A DNA stretch of 64,000 nucleotides from Ilex aquifolium (lineage: Eukaryota; Streptophyta; Magnoliopsida; Aquifoliales; Aquifoliaceae). Position 1 is the first letter of the stretch; each line of letters begins with the position of its first letter. The position numbers were made by a program, and so were the translations under genes. The stretch covers positions 49,107,142-49,171,141 of the forward strand of contig OX637394.1 of NCBI GenBank assembly GCA_951799425.1, given 5' to 3'. Of this stretch, positions 1 through 8,865 are shown piece by piece. The notes under the pieces were generated by a model. It worked only from the letters and a program-made list of their open reading frames with translations. It was not told the origin of the DNA and searched no databases.

Positions 1-8
1 GAGCCCGG

Positions 9-758
9 GTGGAGAGCCTCACAACGCAGATGGAGAGCCTCAACGAGCAGACGGTGAAGCAAGCCTCCGACCTCAAACACACACTGACAGTCAAGGTCAG
101 AGCTGAGGAGGGGGAAAAGAAGGCTCGGGATGAGCTGAAGTTGGTTAAGGAAGACCTGCAGCTTAAAGTTGAGGCGTGGTCCAAGGCTAACCAGGAAGCG
201 TTTGACGCCAAGAAGGAGCTCATCCAGGCCAATCAAGATTATCTTGCCCTCAGTGAGGCTAACGGCAAACTCTGTGAGGAGCTCGAGGAGCAGAAACGTT
301 TGGTCCAGCAGAGGGACGAAGGGATCGCTGAGCTGAGGGATGAGGCCACCACCTTGTGGGCTACTGGATGGCTTGCCTTTAGGCGCAAGGCTATCAAAGC
401 TTTCCCAGACCTTGACTTCAATTTCTCTATCCCTACCGCAGAAGAAATGGAGGAGTCTAGCTCTGATAACGAGGAGGATGCCTCGGTTCTCTCAGCGGCA
501 GCCTTAAGTCAAGACACAGCTGCCCCTGGGACCTCTGGGGCTTTTATCGTGCTTCCTGAGCCTCCAGTGGTGACTTCTGAGCTTCCTGCAGCTGCCCCCG
601 CTGTTCTTGCCTCTACACCATTTTCAGCTGACTTGATGGTTGAAGCCCTTGCTCAAGATTCGGGATCGACAGAAGCGGGGGCCCCAGGCATTTCTGTTAC
701 TTCTGTTGCTGAGGGCCCCTCAGCCGAGTTGCAAGATCCTGCAATTACTCCCTCTTAG
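9..758 (+). CDS. Antisense accessory ORF A of the retrotransposon, 5' end outside window
   Basis: The frame is already open at the window edge, so the true start is to the left; the first in-frame GTG at 9 is not a credible start. The visible part (about 250 aa) begins with some 110 residues of heptad-rich, highly charged sequence that reads as a coiled coil. A short conserved-looking block with AFPDLDFNF follows, then an acidic Ser/Glu/Asp stretch and a Pro/Ala-rich tail to TAG at 756-758. It runs opposite to gag-pol. This matches the C-terminal half of the plant 'putative gypsy type transposon' ORFs (PF04195 group), which carry coiled coils after the N-terminal domain. The function of these proteins is unknown. 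That it belongs to the same family as the ORF at 2360 is inference. Confidence 0.6.
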   Translation: MESLTTQMESLNEQTVKQASDLKHTLTVKVRAEEGEKKARDELKLVKEDLQLKVEAWSKANQEAFDAKKELIQANQDYLALSEANGKLCEELEEQKRLVQQRDEGIAELRDEATTLWATGWLAFRRKAIKAFPDLDFNFSIPTAEEMEESSSDNEEDASVLSAAALSQDTAAPGTSGAFIVLPEPPVVTSELPAAAPAVLASTPFSADLMVEALAQDSGSTEAGAPGISVTSVAEGPSAELQDPAITPS

Positions 759-974
759 AACTTTTTCCATACTCATGTAACTCTTATTTTCCATTGTACA
801 TCAACCTTGTGTTTTGAAATACGAGCTTCATGGGGCAGTTTCTAATTTTTCTGAATTTTGCTTTGAATTGATGTGTGATTGAGTTGAACTGTGATTTGAG
901 ACATAAGCCAGTTTTGCCTCTATTCTCTCTATTCTCCTGCGCTTTTTGATCTTTCTTCTTCTTGTATTCCCCTT

Positions 975-1720
975 GCCCCCTTTTGTTTTAAGGGGTGCTG
1001 TGCACTTCTTGAAACAAAATTACTAGACCTGAGGAGTATAGAAGACTTGGTGTTGAGTCCAAATGACCTCCCCTGAGTCGTTGAGTTCGGTAGTTGGTAT
1101 ACTAGGGATCCACTCCCTATTCTTCTTTATTCTGGGCCACACAACTCGGTATTGTGAACTAGCGAGCTCTTTCTGAGCTGCATAGCTCAGATTTTTGAGC
1201 TTAAGAATTCTTGCCGAGCTACACAGCCCTTTTCACAAATTTGAATTTTGTTTCATTTGGCTTTTTGTCTGAACTTTAAAAGTTCTAGCTGAGCTTCATG
1301 GCTCTTCTAATGGTCTCCTGCTTCGAGAAGAGCTAGGGCCTTGTGCTATTTTGTGGTCTTCATCTTGTTTCTCCATTGCTGATTCACATATTCACGTACA
1401 CCTTTGACTTGCACTTGCACACTTACTTATTTTGCTTTATGCTTGAGATGTAACTTCTTTCCCCCTTTTTCTTTGAGGGGTGCTGTGCACTTCTTGAAGC
1501 AGAATTACTAGATTTGAAGAGTACAGGAGACTTGGTGTTATGCTCAACTGCTACTCCTGGGTTTTTGAGCTCGGCAGTTGGTCTCTTAGGGATCCAGTCC
1601 CTATTTTTCTTTATTCTGAGCTGCTCAGCTTGATATTCCGAACTGATGTGCTCCTTCTGAGCAACATAGCTCGAGTTTGCGAGCCTATGAGCTCTTGCTG
1701 AGCTATACAGTTCGTCTTCT
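975..1720 (+). repeat. Diverged direct repeat, two copies about 485 bp apart
   Basis: Copies at about 975-1235 and 1460-1720 share the core GGGGTGCTGTGCACTTCTTG (starting near 992 and 1477). They also share, in the same order, an 'acttggtgtt' block, a 'ggcagttggt/ggtagttggt' block and a 'gggatccactccctatt' type block. Both have many substitutions, so the duplication is old. It lies inside the retrotransposon between the two antisense ORFs, and each copy would sit upstream of coding sequence if the ORFs are transcribed. Confidence 0.7.
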
Positions 1721-2119
1721 GAACCTGAAAGTTCTTACTGAGCTTTTTTGGCTCTTTTGTCTGAACTAGACAGCAAATTTCAATGCTCCATATTTGTGAG
1801 AATAAAGAGCTTTCTTCTGCGTTTTACTTTTCTCTTCCCCCCACCTTGCTTCGAGGAGTGCTTTAAGCCTTCTTTAAGCAAGGCTGTCAACTTTTACACG
1901 TTGCTAAGTTTCTTTGATGAACCGAGGAATCCATCAAGAACTCTTCCTTTCTAACGTGGGCAGGGCTCTTAGAATTGCAGGCTTTCAAGATTTGCTATTC
2001 AAGCGCTCTGAGTTTAAATATGGAGGATATGTTGCTTGGTGGGGTCACAATTCTTTGTAGGTTGTTTTGAGTGCAAAATAGGAGGGGTAGTCTCTTTCCC
2101 CGCCTTTTTCTCCAATCGT

Positions 2120-2175
2120 TTTCCATAACCGCAACCACTTTCCATAACCGCATCCACTTTCCATAACCGCAACTA
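2120..2175 (+). repeat. 19-bp tandem repeat, three copies
   Basis: The unit TTTCCATAACCGCAACCAC and close variants occur three times head to tail. They lie just upstream of the second antisense ORF. Confidence 0.75.
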
Positions 2176-2359
2176 TCTTTATTATTCAAGAAACTAAACA
2201 GGCAACTGTTTCCCCTTATTTGACTCTTGGTTTCCTGGAAAGTTCCCAACTTTTCTTAAGCTTCTTACCATCTGTTGGATTCCTCTTTCCCTCTCTTGCA
2301 TGAAATATTCTTGACTTTCTTCTTGTTTTGTTGCATCTTTTTCCTTACCAACACTTCCG

Positions 2360-3448
2360 ATGGCTGCTTCTGTTTCTTCTCTGTTCCAGGAACGTGCCTC
2401 CTTTGGAATTGAATGGGAGTGGCACTGTCGCCACCTGTCTCCTTCAATACTTGAATCTTCTGATTTGGTGGATATTAAGAAACGGTTTTTTCCTGATCTT
2501 GACTTGCCTTTGCGAGTTCCTACCTCCGACGAGCCCTGCAACTATCTTCCCCGAGGGGAAGTCTGCCTTTTTGAAGGTGCCATGGACATGGGGCTTCGCC
2601 TTCCCATTCACCCGGCCATAGGGCGAGTCCTTGCCTACTATGGCCTATGTCCTTCTCGCCTTTCCCCACGAGGGTGGGCCGTTATGGTAAGCTTCTTCCT
2701 GTTCTGCCGCCTACATGGCCTCGGCAGGTTCCCTTATGTCTCTGAGTTTTTGTACTTCTTCGAGATCGAGGAAGACGATGCCCCCTGCTTCAGCTTCTTC
2801 CGTTTGAGGAATTCTGAGTTACGTCCTTTGGTTCTAGGCCTTCCCTTCAATCCTGAAGGATGGTCTAAACGTTTCTTTTTCATTTCTGGGGAGTCTTGGA
2901 GATCTCCTGAGGACCGCTGTCGTGAAGCTAGGGTCCCGCGGTCCTGGAAGAGCTTCTCTCATACTGGTAAGCTCGAGCTGAGCTCTTTTGAATATTTCTT
3001 TTTGGAGACGCGTTCTTACTATGTGATTGTCTGTGCAGGTCCACCTGATCTGGATGTACCAGAGATGGTGAATATCAATGAGTTGCTGCTTGCGGAGTCT
3101 AGGACTTATTCCAGGCTGATGACGAGTGCAAACCTCTATTTGCTTGGGGCTGAGGCTACTGAGTTTGAGTTTTCCTCTGTTCCTTATCCCTCCTGGACCT
3201 CTTTCTCTGATTCTGATGAGGATGAGGACTCTGACGAGGGTGGAAACACCGGCACGAGTTCAAGGAAGCGTAAGAGGGATGGTTCCTCTTCTCCTGGCTC
3301 TCTGTCCACCATCTTCCTTACCCCCATTGGTCAGAAGCTTCTTGATTCACTTCACAGGGCTGAGCGGGATAGGGACGAGCTGAAGAAGGAGAATGCTAGC
3401 CTGAAGGAAGAGGTTGTTGAGCTGAGGTCCCAACTTAAAAAAGACTAG
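2360..3448 (+). CDS. Antisense accessory ORF B, PF04195-type ('gypsy type transposase' domain) protein
   Basis: A complete 362-aa frame from ATG 2360 to TAG 3446-3448, opposite in strand to gag-pol. Residues ~35-200 contain the features of the plant PF04195 family: an early LPRGEVCLFEGAMDMGLRLP block, then a hydrophobic IHPAIGRVLAYYGLCPSRLS segment and a 'WAVMVSFFLFCRL' segment. After about residue 280 come an acidic DSDEDEDSDEGG run, a basic SRKRKRD patch (possible nuclear signal) and a C-terminal Glu/Lys/Leu coiled coil ending at LKKD. The Pfam label 'transposase' is historical; no catalytic motif is visible. Such ORFs are known in the 3' region of Tat-lineage elements, in sense or antisense. 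Its being uninterrupted, while gag-pol has two stops, suggests either recent constraint or chance. Confidence 0.75.
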   Translation: MAASVSSLFQERASFGIEWEWHCRHLSPSILESSDLVDIKKRFFPDLDLPLRVPTSDEPCNYLPRGEVCLFEGAMDMGLRLPIHPAIGRVLAYYGLCPSRLSPRGWAVMVSFFLFCRLHGLGRFPYVSEFLYFFEIEEDDAPCFSFFRLRNSELRPLVLGLPFNPEGWSKRFFFISGESWRSPEDRCREARVPRSWKSFSHTGKLELSSFEYFFLETRSYYVIVCAGPPDLDVPEMVNINELLLAESRTYSRLMTSANLYLLGAEATEFEFSSVPYPSWTSFSDSDEDEDSDEGGNTGTSSRKRKRDGSSSPGSLSTIFLTPIGQKLLDSLHRAERDRDELKKENASLKEEVVELRSQLKKD

Positions 3449-3803
3449 GATCTTTATTTCCTTGTATCTTTCTTTCTTTTCTTGAATGATACCAGACTAT
3501 GAATCTTTTCGCACTTTTCCGAATGTTTATATTCTTAGATATTCTGAATTCTAGGTTTCTCATTCTTGAGTATGCATGTCCATATATGAGCTCTTAGTGT
3601 TCAGAATACGGACGTAGACGGAGAACAGAAGATCATGTTTGCACTGACCTTAGTTCCAGTCTAGTTCCAAAGATCTGACCGCGAACATTGAGGGAGAAGA
3701 TCAGGTGTGTACAGACCTTAATCTTTCCCCATGACTAGTGGTCCTGGCGCCCTTCCTACACACTCGCGGCCCCCAATGTGTTCAGAACAGCGGATATAAA
3801 GAT
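3449..3803. other. Non-coding 3' flank of antisense ORF B
   Basis: No gene is seen. The text is ordinary mixed sequence with two similar phrases near 3640-3720 (accttagttccag and gaccttaatctttcc contexts). It leads into the 39-bp repeats. Confidence 0.4.
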
Positions 3804-3915
3804 GGTTGGTGTTTCCAGGAAGAGACCAGCTTTGGATTCGACTGTTGGTGTCTCCAAGAAGAGACCAGCTTTGTATTCGACTGTTGGTGTCTCCAAGAAG
3901 AGACCAGTCTTGAAT
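3804..3915 (+). repeat. 39-bp tandem repeat, about 2.9 copies
   Basis: Three head-to-tail copies carrying the core GTTGGTGTCTCCAAGAAGAG followed by an 'accagctttgtattcgact' tail. The last copy is slightly shortened. The repeat lies next to the hairpin array. The period is a multiple of three, so it stays open when translated, but there is no sign that it is coding. Confidence 0.85.
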
Positions 3916-3929
3916 TTTATGAGCCTTGA

Positions 3930-4388
3930 AGCTTGTATGAGCTGAAGAGCTCACCTTTCTTATATAAGCTTTGAAGCTTATCTTTATTTATGAGCTGAAG
4001 AGCTCATCTTTCATTTATAAGCTTTGAAGCTTATCGTATATTTATGAGCTGAAGAGCTCATCTTTCATTTATAAGCTTTGAAGCTTATCGTGTATTTATG
4101 AGCTGAAGAGCTCATCTTTCTTATATAAGCTTTGAAGCTTATCTTTATTTATGAGCTGAAGAGCTCATCTTTCATTTATAAGCTTTGAAGCTTATCGTAT
4201 ATTTATGAGCTGAAGAGCTCATCTTTCTTATATAAGCTTTGAAGCTTATCTTTATTTATGAGCTGAAGAGCTCATCTTTCATTTATAAGCTTTGAAGCTT
4301 ATCGTATATTTATGAGCTGAAGAGCTCATCTTTCATTTATAAGCTTTGAAGCTTATCGTATATTTATGAGCTGAAGAGCTCATCTTGT
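3930..4388. repeat. Tandem array of two alternating hairpins, 53-54 bp period
   Basis: ATGAGCT-GAAG-AGCTCAT (7-bp arms, 4-nt loop) occurs nine times; the first copy has one changed arm base. It alternates with ATAAGCTT-TG-AAGCTTAT (8-bp arms, 2-nt loop), which occurs eight times. The spacers come in two flavours, one with ctttatttat and one with cgtatattt, in a mixed order. The array sits 70 bp beyond the pol stop codon in element orientation. Tandem repeats in this 3' untranslated zone are known for Tat/Ogre elements. The perfect arms in nearly every copy are directly visible; any role in RNA folding is inference. Confidence 0.95.
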
Positions 4389-4458
4389 TTGGAAATCATA
4401 GTGATGGTGAATAAAGGACTGGTTTATTCTTAAAAAATGGCTCTATTACAAGTGACAC

Positions 4459-7400
4459 TTACTGAAAAAATTTCTTAAGGTGCTCGGCATTCCATGAATG
4501 AGGTAGAACCTTCCCTTCCTCTGTTTGCAACTCGTAATTCCCCGGTCTGATTATCCTTGACACGATATAGGGCCCTTCCCAGTTGGGTCCCAATTTCCCA
4601 TGCGTGGGATCCTTTCTTGCAAGCAGGAGCCTCCTAAGTACCAGGTCTCCAGCCTTGAAACTTCTGTGCCTTACCTTCCTGTCGTAATACCTCGCAGTTT
4701 TCCTTTGGTAAATGCGGATACGGTGAAGAGCTCTGCCTCTCTTTTCATCCAAGAGATCGAGGTTTAGTAAGAGAGATTCTTCGTTGTGCTCGGCATCTGC
4801 AAATTCCACCCTTGGAGATTGGAGCCCTATCTCTACTGGGGCCACCGCCTCGGTTCCAAAGGCCAATGCAAAAGGGGTTTCCTGAGTTGCAGATTTGACG
4901 GTTGTCTTGTAAGCCCACAATACCTCAGGGATGTATTCCACCCACTTCCCTTTCAGGTTTTCCAGTTTGGTCTTCAAAGCCGACTTTATGGTTCTGATTG
5001 TGACCTCTGCCTGTCCATTGGATTGGGGATGTGCAGGAGCCGAGAAATAGTTCTTGATTCCGAGCTCAGCACAAATACTTTTAAATTTTGAGTTATCAAA
5101 CTGCTTTCCGTTGTCAGATACGAGCGCTCTAGGAACTCCAAACCTGCAAACTATCGACTTCCACACGAAGTTTTGAACTTTTTGCTCTGTGATTGTCGCC
5201 AAAGGTTCGACCTCCGCCCACTTGGTGAAGTAATCCACTCCTATGATGGCAAACTTGCACTGCCTCACACCAGTGGGAAGGGGGCCCAGAATGTCCAAAC
5301 CCCACTGCTGAAAAGGCCATGGGCTTACCACCGAGGTTAGGAGCTCGGGAGGACAGTGAGACACATTGGCATGCTCCTGGCAGGTTTTGCATTTTCTTAC
5401 TAAGTCGGTGGCATTTTTGAGCATAGTGGACCAATAATACCCTTGTCTTAGTACTTTTCCCGCCAAGGCTCGGGCTCCTACGTGATTGCCACATATTCCT
5501 TCATGTACCTCTCTGAGTATGTAGTTGGCATCCTCATCTCCTACGCACTTAAGGAGAGGCGTTGAAAATCCACGTTTGTACAGCTTTCCTTGCATCAAGG
5601 AAAATCTGGCTGACCTGGTCCTCAGCTTGGATGCCTCCTTAGCATCATTCGGCAAAGTTCCATTCTGCAGGTATTCTATGATGGGGTCCATCCAGCTTGG
5701 CTGAGCTTCAATTGATAGAATTTCCTCTTCTTCGATGCTTACCGAAGGCTTTGGAAGGTGCTCCACTGGAATTAGCCTATCCAAATCTTCTTGCGAGGCA
5801 GTTGCTAACCTTTCCAGAGCGTCTGCTCGTGAATTCTCCGTTCTGGGCACGTATCTGACCTTAACCTGCACAAACTTTTTCATTAGTTCTCGTACATTTT
5901 TTAGGTAAAGGACCATCTTTTCGCCTCTTACCTCGTAACACTCTTCTATCTGCTTTACCACCAGTTGAGAGTCACTGCAGATCTCCAGCTGCTCTGCTTC
6001 CATAGAGTAAGCAAGATTAAGCCCAGCGACGACAGCTTCATATTCCGCCTCATTATTGGAGGCTTTGAACCCAAATCTAAGGGCATATTCGACGTCTACT
6101 CCTTCTGGGGAGGTCAGGATTATTCCTGCGCCGCTTCCCTGAGCATTGGCAGCTCCATCCACTGAAAGCTTCCACATGGGGAGGTCTGGTATTAAATCCG
6201 TGGTTTCCATAGGCGCTGCTGCTGTGAATTCTGCAATAAAATCTGCCAAAATTTGCCCTTTGATGACAGTTCTTGGCTTATATCTGATATCAAACTCACT
6301 GAGCTCTATGGCCCATTTAACCAACCTCCCCGAGGATTCTGGCTTGTGTAGCACTTGTTTCATTGGCTGATCTGTTGGAACCTCGATAGTATGGGCCTGG
6401 AAATAAGGTCTGAGTCTCCTAGCTGTTGTAACCAAAGCTAGAACGAGCTTTTCCATCTTTGGATATCTCTCCTCTGCCCCCCTCAGAGCTCTGCTACAGT
6501 AGTAGACTGGTTGCTGGGCTCTGTCTCGCTCCCTAACTAGCGCCGCACTTGTTGAAAAATCTGAAACTGCTAGATAGAGGGTGAGGACTTCTCCTTCTAA
6601 AGGGCTTACCAATACTGGAGGGGAGCTCATATAACCTTTTAGGGATTTGAATGCTTCTTCACACTCGGCATCCCACTGGAATGCCTTCTTCAAAATTTGA
6701 AAGAAAGGCTGGCATTTATCGCTTGACCTAGACACGAAACGGCTCAGTGCAGCTATTCTGCCTGTCAAGCGTTGCACCTCTTTTGTGTTGGATGGCGACT
6801 GCATTTCCACCATTGCTCTAACCTTCTCTGGATTAGCTTCGATCCCTCTGCTGCTAACTATAAAACCCAGAAATTTTCCCGCTGAGACCCCAAATGCGCA
6901 TTTCGCAGGGTTGAGCTTCATTCTGTACTCCTTTAGAATTCGAAATGACTCAGCTAAGTGCTTGATGTGGAGCTCTGCTTTCAGTGACTTTATTAGCATA
7001 TCATCAATGTAAACTTCCATGGACGCTCCTATTTGTTTCTGGAACATCCTATTCACTAGCCGCTGGTAAGTGGCTCCAGCGTTCTTCAATCCGAAGGGCA
7101 TGACCTGATAACAATATGTTCCCTGTTCAGTTACAAATGAGGTTTTCTCTTGATCGCTGGGATCCATCCTGATCTGGTTGTAGCCTGAGAAGGCGTCCAT
7201 GAAACTGAGGAGCTCGTGCCCTGCAGTGGCATCCACTATTAGGTCAATCCGAGGTAAAGGAAAACTGTCTTTGGGGCATGCTCGGTTGAGATCAGTGAAG
7301 TCGATGCACAGCCGCCACTTTCCATTGGTCTTCTTTACAAGGACTACGTTTGCTAACCAGGTGGGGTAATCAACCTCCCTAATAGCCTTGGCACGAAGGA

Positions 7401-7536
7401 ATTTGCCGACCTCCTCATTGATTGCCCTTTGTCTTTCAGAGGCAAAGCTCCTCCTCTTCTGTTTGATGGGTTTGCAAGTTGGGTTCATGCATAGCTTATG
7501 GGTAATAACCGAAAGGTCAATTCCTTCCATGTCTTC
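4459..7536 (-). CDS. pol: Retrotransposon pol: RT, RNase H, second RNase H, integrase
   Basis: The frame runs from just after the TAA at 7537-7539 to the stop at 4459. About 1,023 residues are counted here from the Met at 7530. RT shows MDAFSGYNQI near residue 111 and the catalytic YIDD at 174-177. The RT-linked RNase H follows ('YKPRTVIKGQILADFIAEF' marks its end). Then comes a second RNase H starting at LSVDGAANAQGSG with a SNNEAEYEA block and an ICSDSQLVVKQ block, the extra domain typical of Tat elements. Integrase shows the H-H-C-C zinc region ending in CKTCQEH, then the DDE core with WGLDILGP, VSDNGKQFD and an SNGQAE block. It ends with the usual LRR...GKLGPNWEGPY C-terminal domain. No internal stop is seen. 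No chromodomain is apparent. Confidence 0.92.
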   Translation of the reverse strand, partial: EDMEGIDLSVITHKLCMNPTCKPIKQKRRSFASERQRAINEEVGKFLRAKAIREVDYPTWLANVVLVKKTNGKWRLCIDFTDLNRACPKDSFPLPRIDLIVDATAGHELLSFMDAFSGYNQIRMDPSDQEKTSFVTEQGTYCYQVMPFGLKNAGATYQRLVNRMFQKQIGASMEVYIDDMLIKSLKAELHIKHLAESFRILKEYRMKLNPAKCAFGVSAGKFLGFIVSSRGIEANPEKVRAMVEMQSPSNTKEVQRLTGRIAALSRFVSRSSDKCQPFFQILKKAFQWDAECEEAFKSLKGYMSSPPVLVSPLEGEVLTLYLAVSDFSTSAALVRERDRAQQPVYYCSRALRGAEERYPKMEKLVLALVTTARRLRPYFQAHTIEVPTDQPMKQVLHKPESSGRLVKWAIELSEFDIRYKPRTVIKGQILADFIAEFTAAAPMETTDLIPDLPMWKLSVDGAANAQGSGAGIILTSPEGVDVEYALRFGFKASNNEAEYEAVVAGLNLAYSMEAEQLEICSDSQLVVKQIEECYEVRGEKMVLYLKNVRELMKKFVQVKVRYVPRTENSRADALERLATASQEDLDRLIPVEHLPKPSVSIEEEEILSIEAQPSWMDPIIEYLQNGTLPNDAKEASKLRTRSARFSLMQGKLYKRGFSTPLLKCVGDEDANYILREVHEGICGNHVGARALAGKVLRQGYYWSTMLKNATDLVRKCKTCQEHANVSHCPPELLTSVVSPWPFQQWGLDILGPLPTGVRQCKFAIIGVDYFTKWAEVEPLATITEQKVQNFVWKSIVCRFGVPRALVSDNGKQFDNSKFKSICAELGIKNYFSAPAHPQSNGQAEVTIRTIKSALKTKLENLKGKWVEYIPEVLWAYKTTVKSATQETPFALAFGTEAVAPVEIGLQSPRVEFADAEHNEESLLLNLDLLDEKRGRALHRIRIYQRKTARYYDRKVRHRSFKAGDLVLRRLLLARKDPTHGKLGPNWEGPYIVSRIIRPGNYELQTEEGKVLPHSWNAEHLKKFFQ

Positions 7537-8865
7537 TTACTTCCAAGCAAACACTCCTACATTCTCTTTTAAGAACCGGATGAGGAGTTCTTTGAGTTCA
7601 GCGTTTAGTTTGGAACCCACATAAACGAGGTGTTCTGGCTTCTCATCAAGTTGAACTGGTTCCAGCTCTTCCGATGGCATTGGTCTTGTCTCCATCTCGT
7701 CTCTCATGTCGAGTTCATCCAGTTGGATGTTCTCAACCTCCTTCCTTTTTACTGAAGCCATATAGCACTCCCTTGCTATACGCTGGTCTCCTCGGACTAC
7801 TCCGATTCCATTTTCTGTAGGGAATTTTACAACTAAATGATAGGCAGATGGGATTGCCTTCATAGAATTAAGGGATGGCCTTCCAAGCAAGATGTTGTAT
7901 GCAGAGGGTGCATCGACTACTAGGAATTTCACGGTGGTGGTGGCTTGGCAAGGTGGGTCCCCTAGGGTGAGCACGAGTTGGATTGAGCCTAAGGGGAGCA
8001 CCCTTTCCCCGGAGAATCCCAGCAAGTGAGTGCTTACTGATTCAAGTCTCTCCCTTCCTATGTCCATCTTGTCAAACGCAGGCGCGAAAATGATATCTGC
8101 TGAGCTCCCATTATCGATTAGAACCCGATGAACAGTTCTATTAGCCACCACAGCTCGTACCACCAATGGATCATCATGAGGATATTGGTATCCCTCCAAA
8201 TCAGCGTCTGAGAAAGTGATTGCCGTATCCAAGCGTGGTGCCTTGGACACAGCGTGCACTTCGAGAGCTTCTTCGGCTCTGATTCGTCGAAGGTGTGCTT
8301 TCCTGGCTGAGCTGGACTCCCCTCCTCCTGCGAATCCTCCTGATATTACTCTGATCTCCCCTAGAGGCTGCTGGTGTGGTGCCGGTGCCTGCTGCCGAGG
8401 TGGCGGAGGCGGAAGGGCTCGGTTTTGATTGTCATTGGCTACAAAGCGACGTAGCTGACCTCGCTGAATCAAGAATTCTATTTCCTTCTTTAGTTGAATG
8501 CAGTCATCAGTTTGGTGGCCATGATCTCTGTGATAGTCACAGTACTTAGTGGGGTCTCTCTTGGCTGGGTCTGCCTTCATCCGAGGTGGCCATCTCAAGA
8601 ATTTCTCGTTCTGAACTTCATACAGAACCTGTGACACATCGGCAGTGAGGGGGGTGAATCGCTGAGGTCCGTATCGGGGCTGTAGCTCGGGCTGCGGGGG
8701 GCCCAGGCGATCTCTGACATTTCCTCTTCTTTTGGGCGAGCGGTCCCTTTCCCTTCTTGGAGACCTCTCCCGCCCTTTTTCCTTTCTGGGGCTCCTGTCT
8801 CTTCTCTTTTCTTCTTTTTCCTTTTCCTTACGTGAGGATGTACCCCCTACTTTGGAAAGGAGTGT
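7537..8865 (-). CDS. pro: Retrotransposon gag C-terminus and aspartic protease segment
   Basis: This is the same reading frame as gag, opening directly after the gag TAG at 8866-8868 and closed by a TAA at 7537-7539. It begins with an Arg/Ser/Glu/Lys-rich basic stretch. A zinc-knuckle-like motif of the form CDYHRDHGHQTDDC follows, with two His and two Cys rather than the classic CCHC. The protease shows RVLIDNGSSADII near the middle, where Asn replaces the usual Thr of DTG, a common state in this lineage. It ends with VGVFAWK, which in relatives runs straight on into the RT domain. The segment has no ATG of its own at the front, so it is expected only as part of a gag-pro-pol fusion. Confidence 0.85.
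   Translation of the reverse strand, partial: TLLSKVGGTSSRKEKEKEEKRRDRSPRKEKGRERSPRRERDRSPKRRGNVRDRLGPPQPELQPRYGPQRFTPLTADVSQVLYEVQNEKFLRWPPRMKADPAKRDPTKYCDYHRDHGHQTDDCIQLKKEIEFLIQRGQLRRFVANDNQNRALPPPPPRQQAPAPHQQPLGEIRVISGGFAGGGESSSARKAHLRRIRAEEALEVHAVSKAPRLDTAITFSDADLEGYQYPHDDPLVVRAVVANRTVHRVLIDNGSSADIIFAPAFDKMDIGRERLESVSTHLLGFSGERVLPLGSIQLVLTLGDPPCQATTTVKFLVVDAPSAYNILLGRPSLNSMKAIPSAYHLVVKFPTENGIGVVRGDQRIARECYMASVKRKEVENIQLDELDMRDEMETRPMPSEELEPVQLDEKPEHLVYVGSKLNAELKELLIRFLKENVGVFAWK

Larger units (their letters stand above)
759..2359. other. Non-coding spacer between the two antisense ORFs
   Basis: No credible gene is seen. The stretch is pyrimidine-rich and full of GAGCT/AGCTC words. It holds a diverged direct repeat of about 250 bp (975-1235 and 1460-1720) and a short 19-bp triplet repeat at about 2120-2175. 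It may act as leader or promoter for the downstream plus-strand ORF, but no clear TATA box can be placed. Confidence 0.5.

Noticed and set aside
3930-4388. CRISPR-like regular spacing
   Set aside because: Both repeat and spacer are repeated and the setting is a plant retrotransposon; it is a tandem hairpin array, not an array of unique spacers.
1-4458. Envelope-like gene of an Athila-type element
   Set aside because: The extra ORFs are on the opposite strand to gag-pol and match PF04195/coiled-coil features; no signal peptide or transmembrane envelope pattern is seen.
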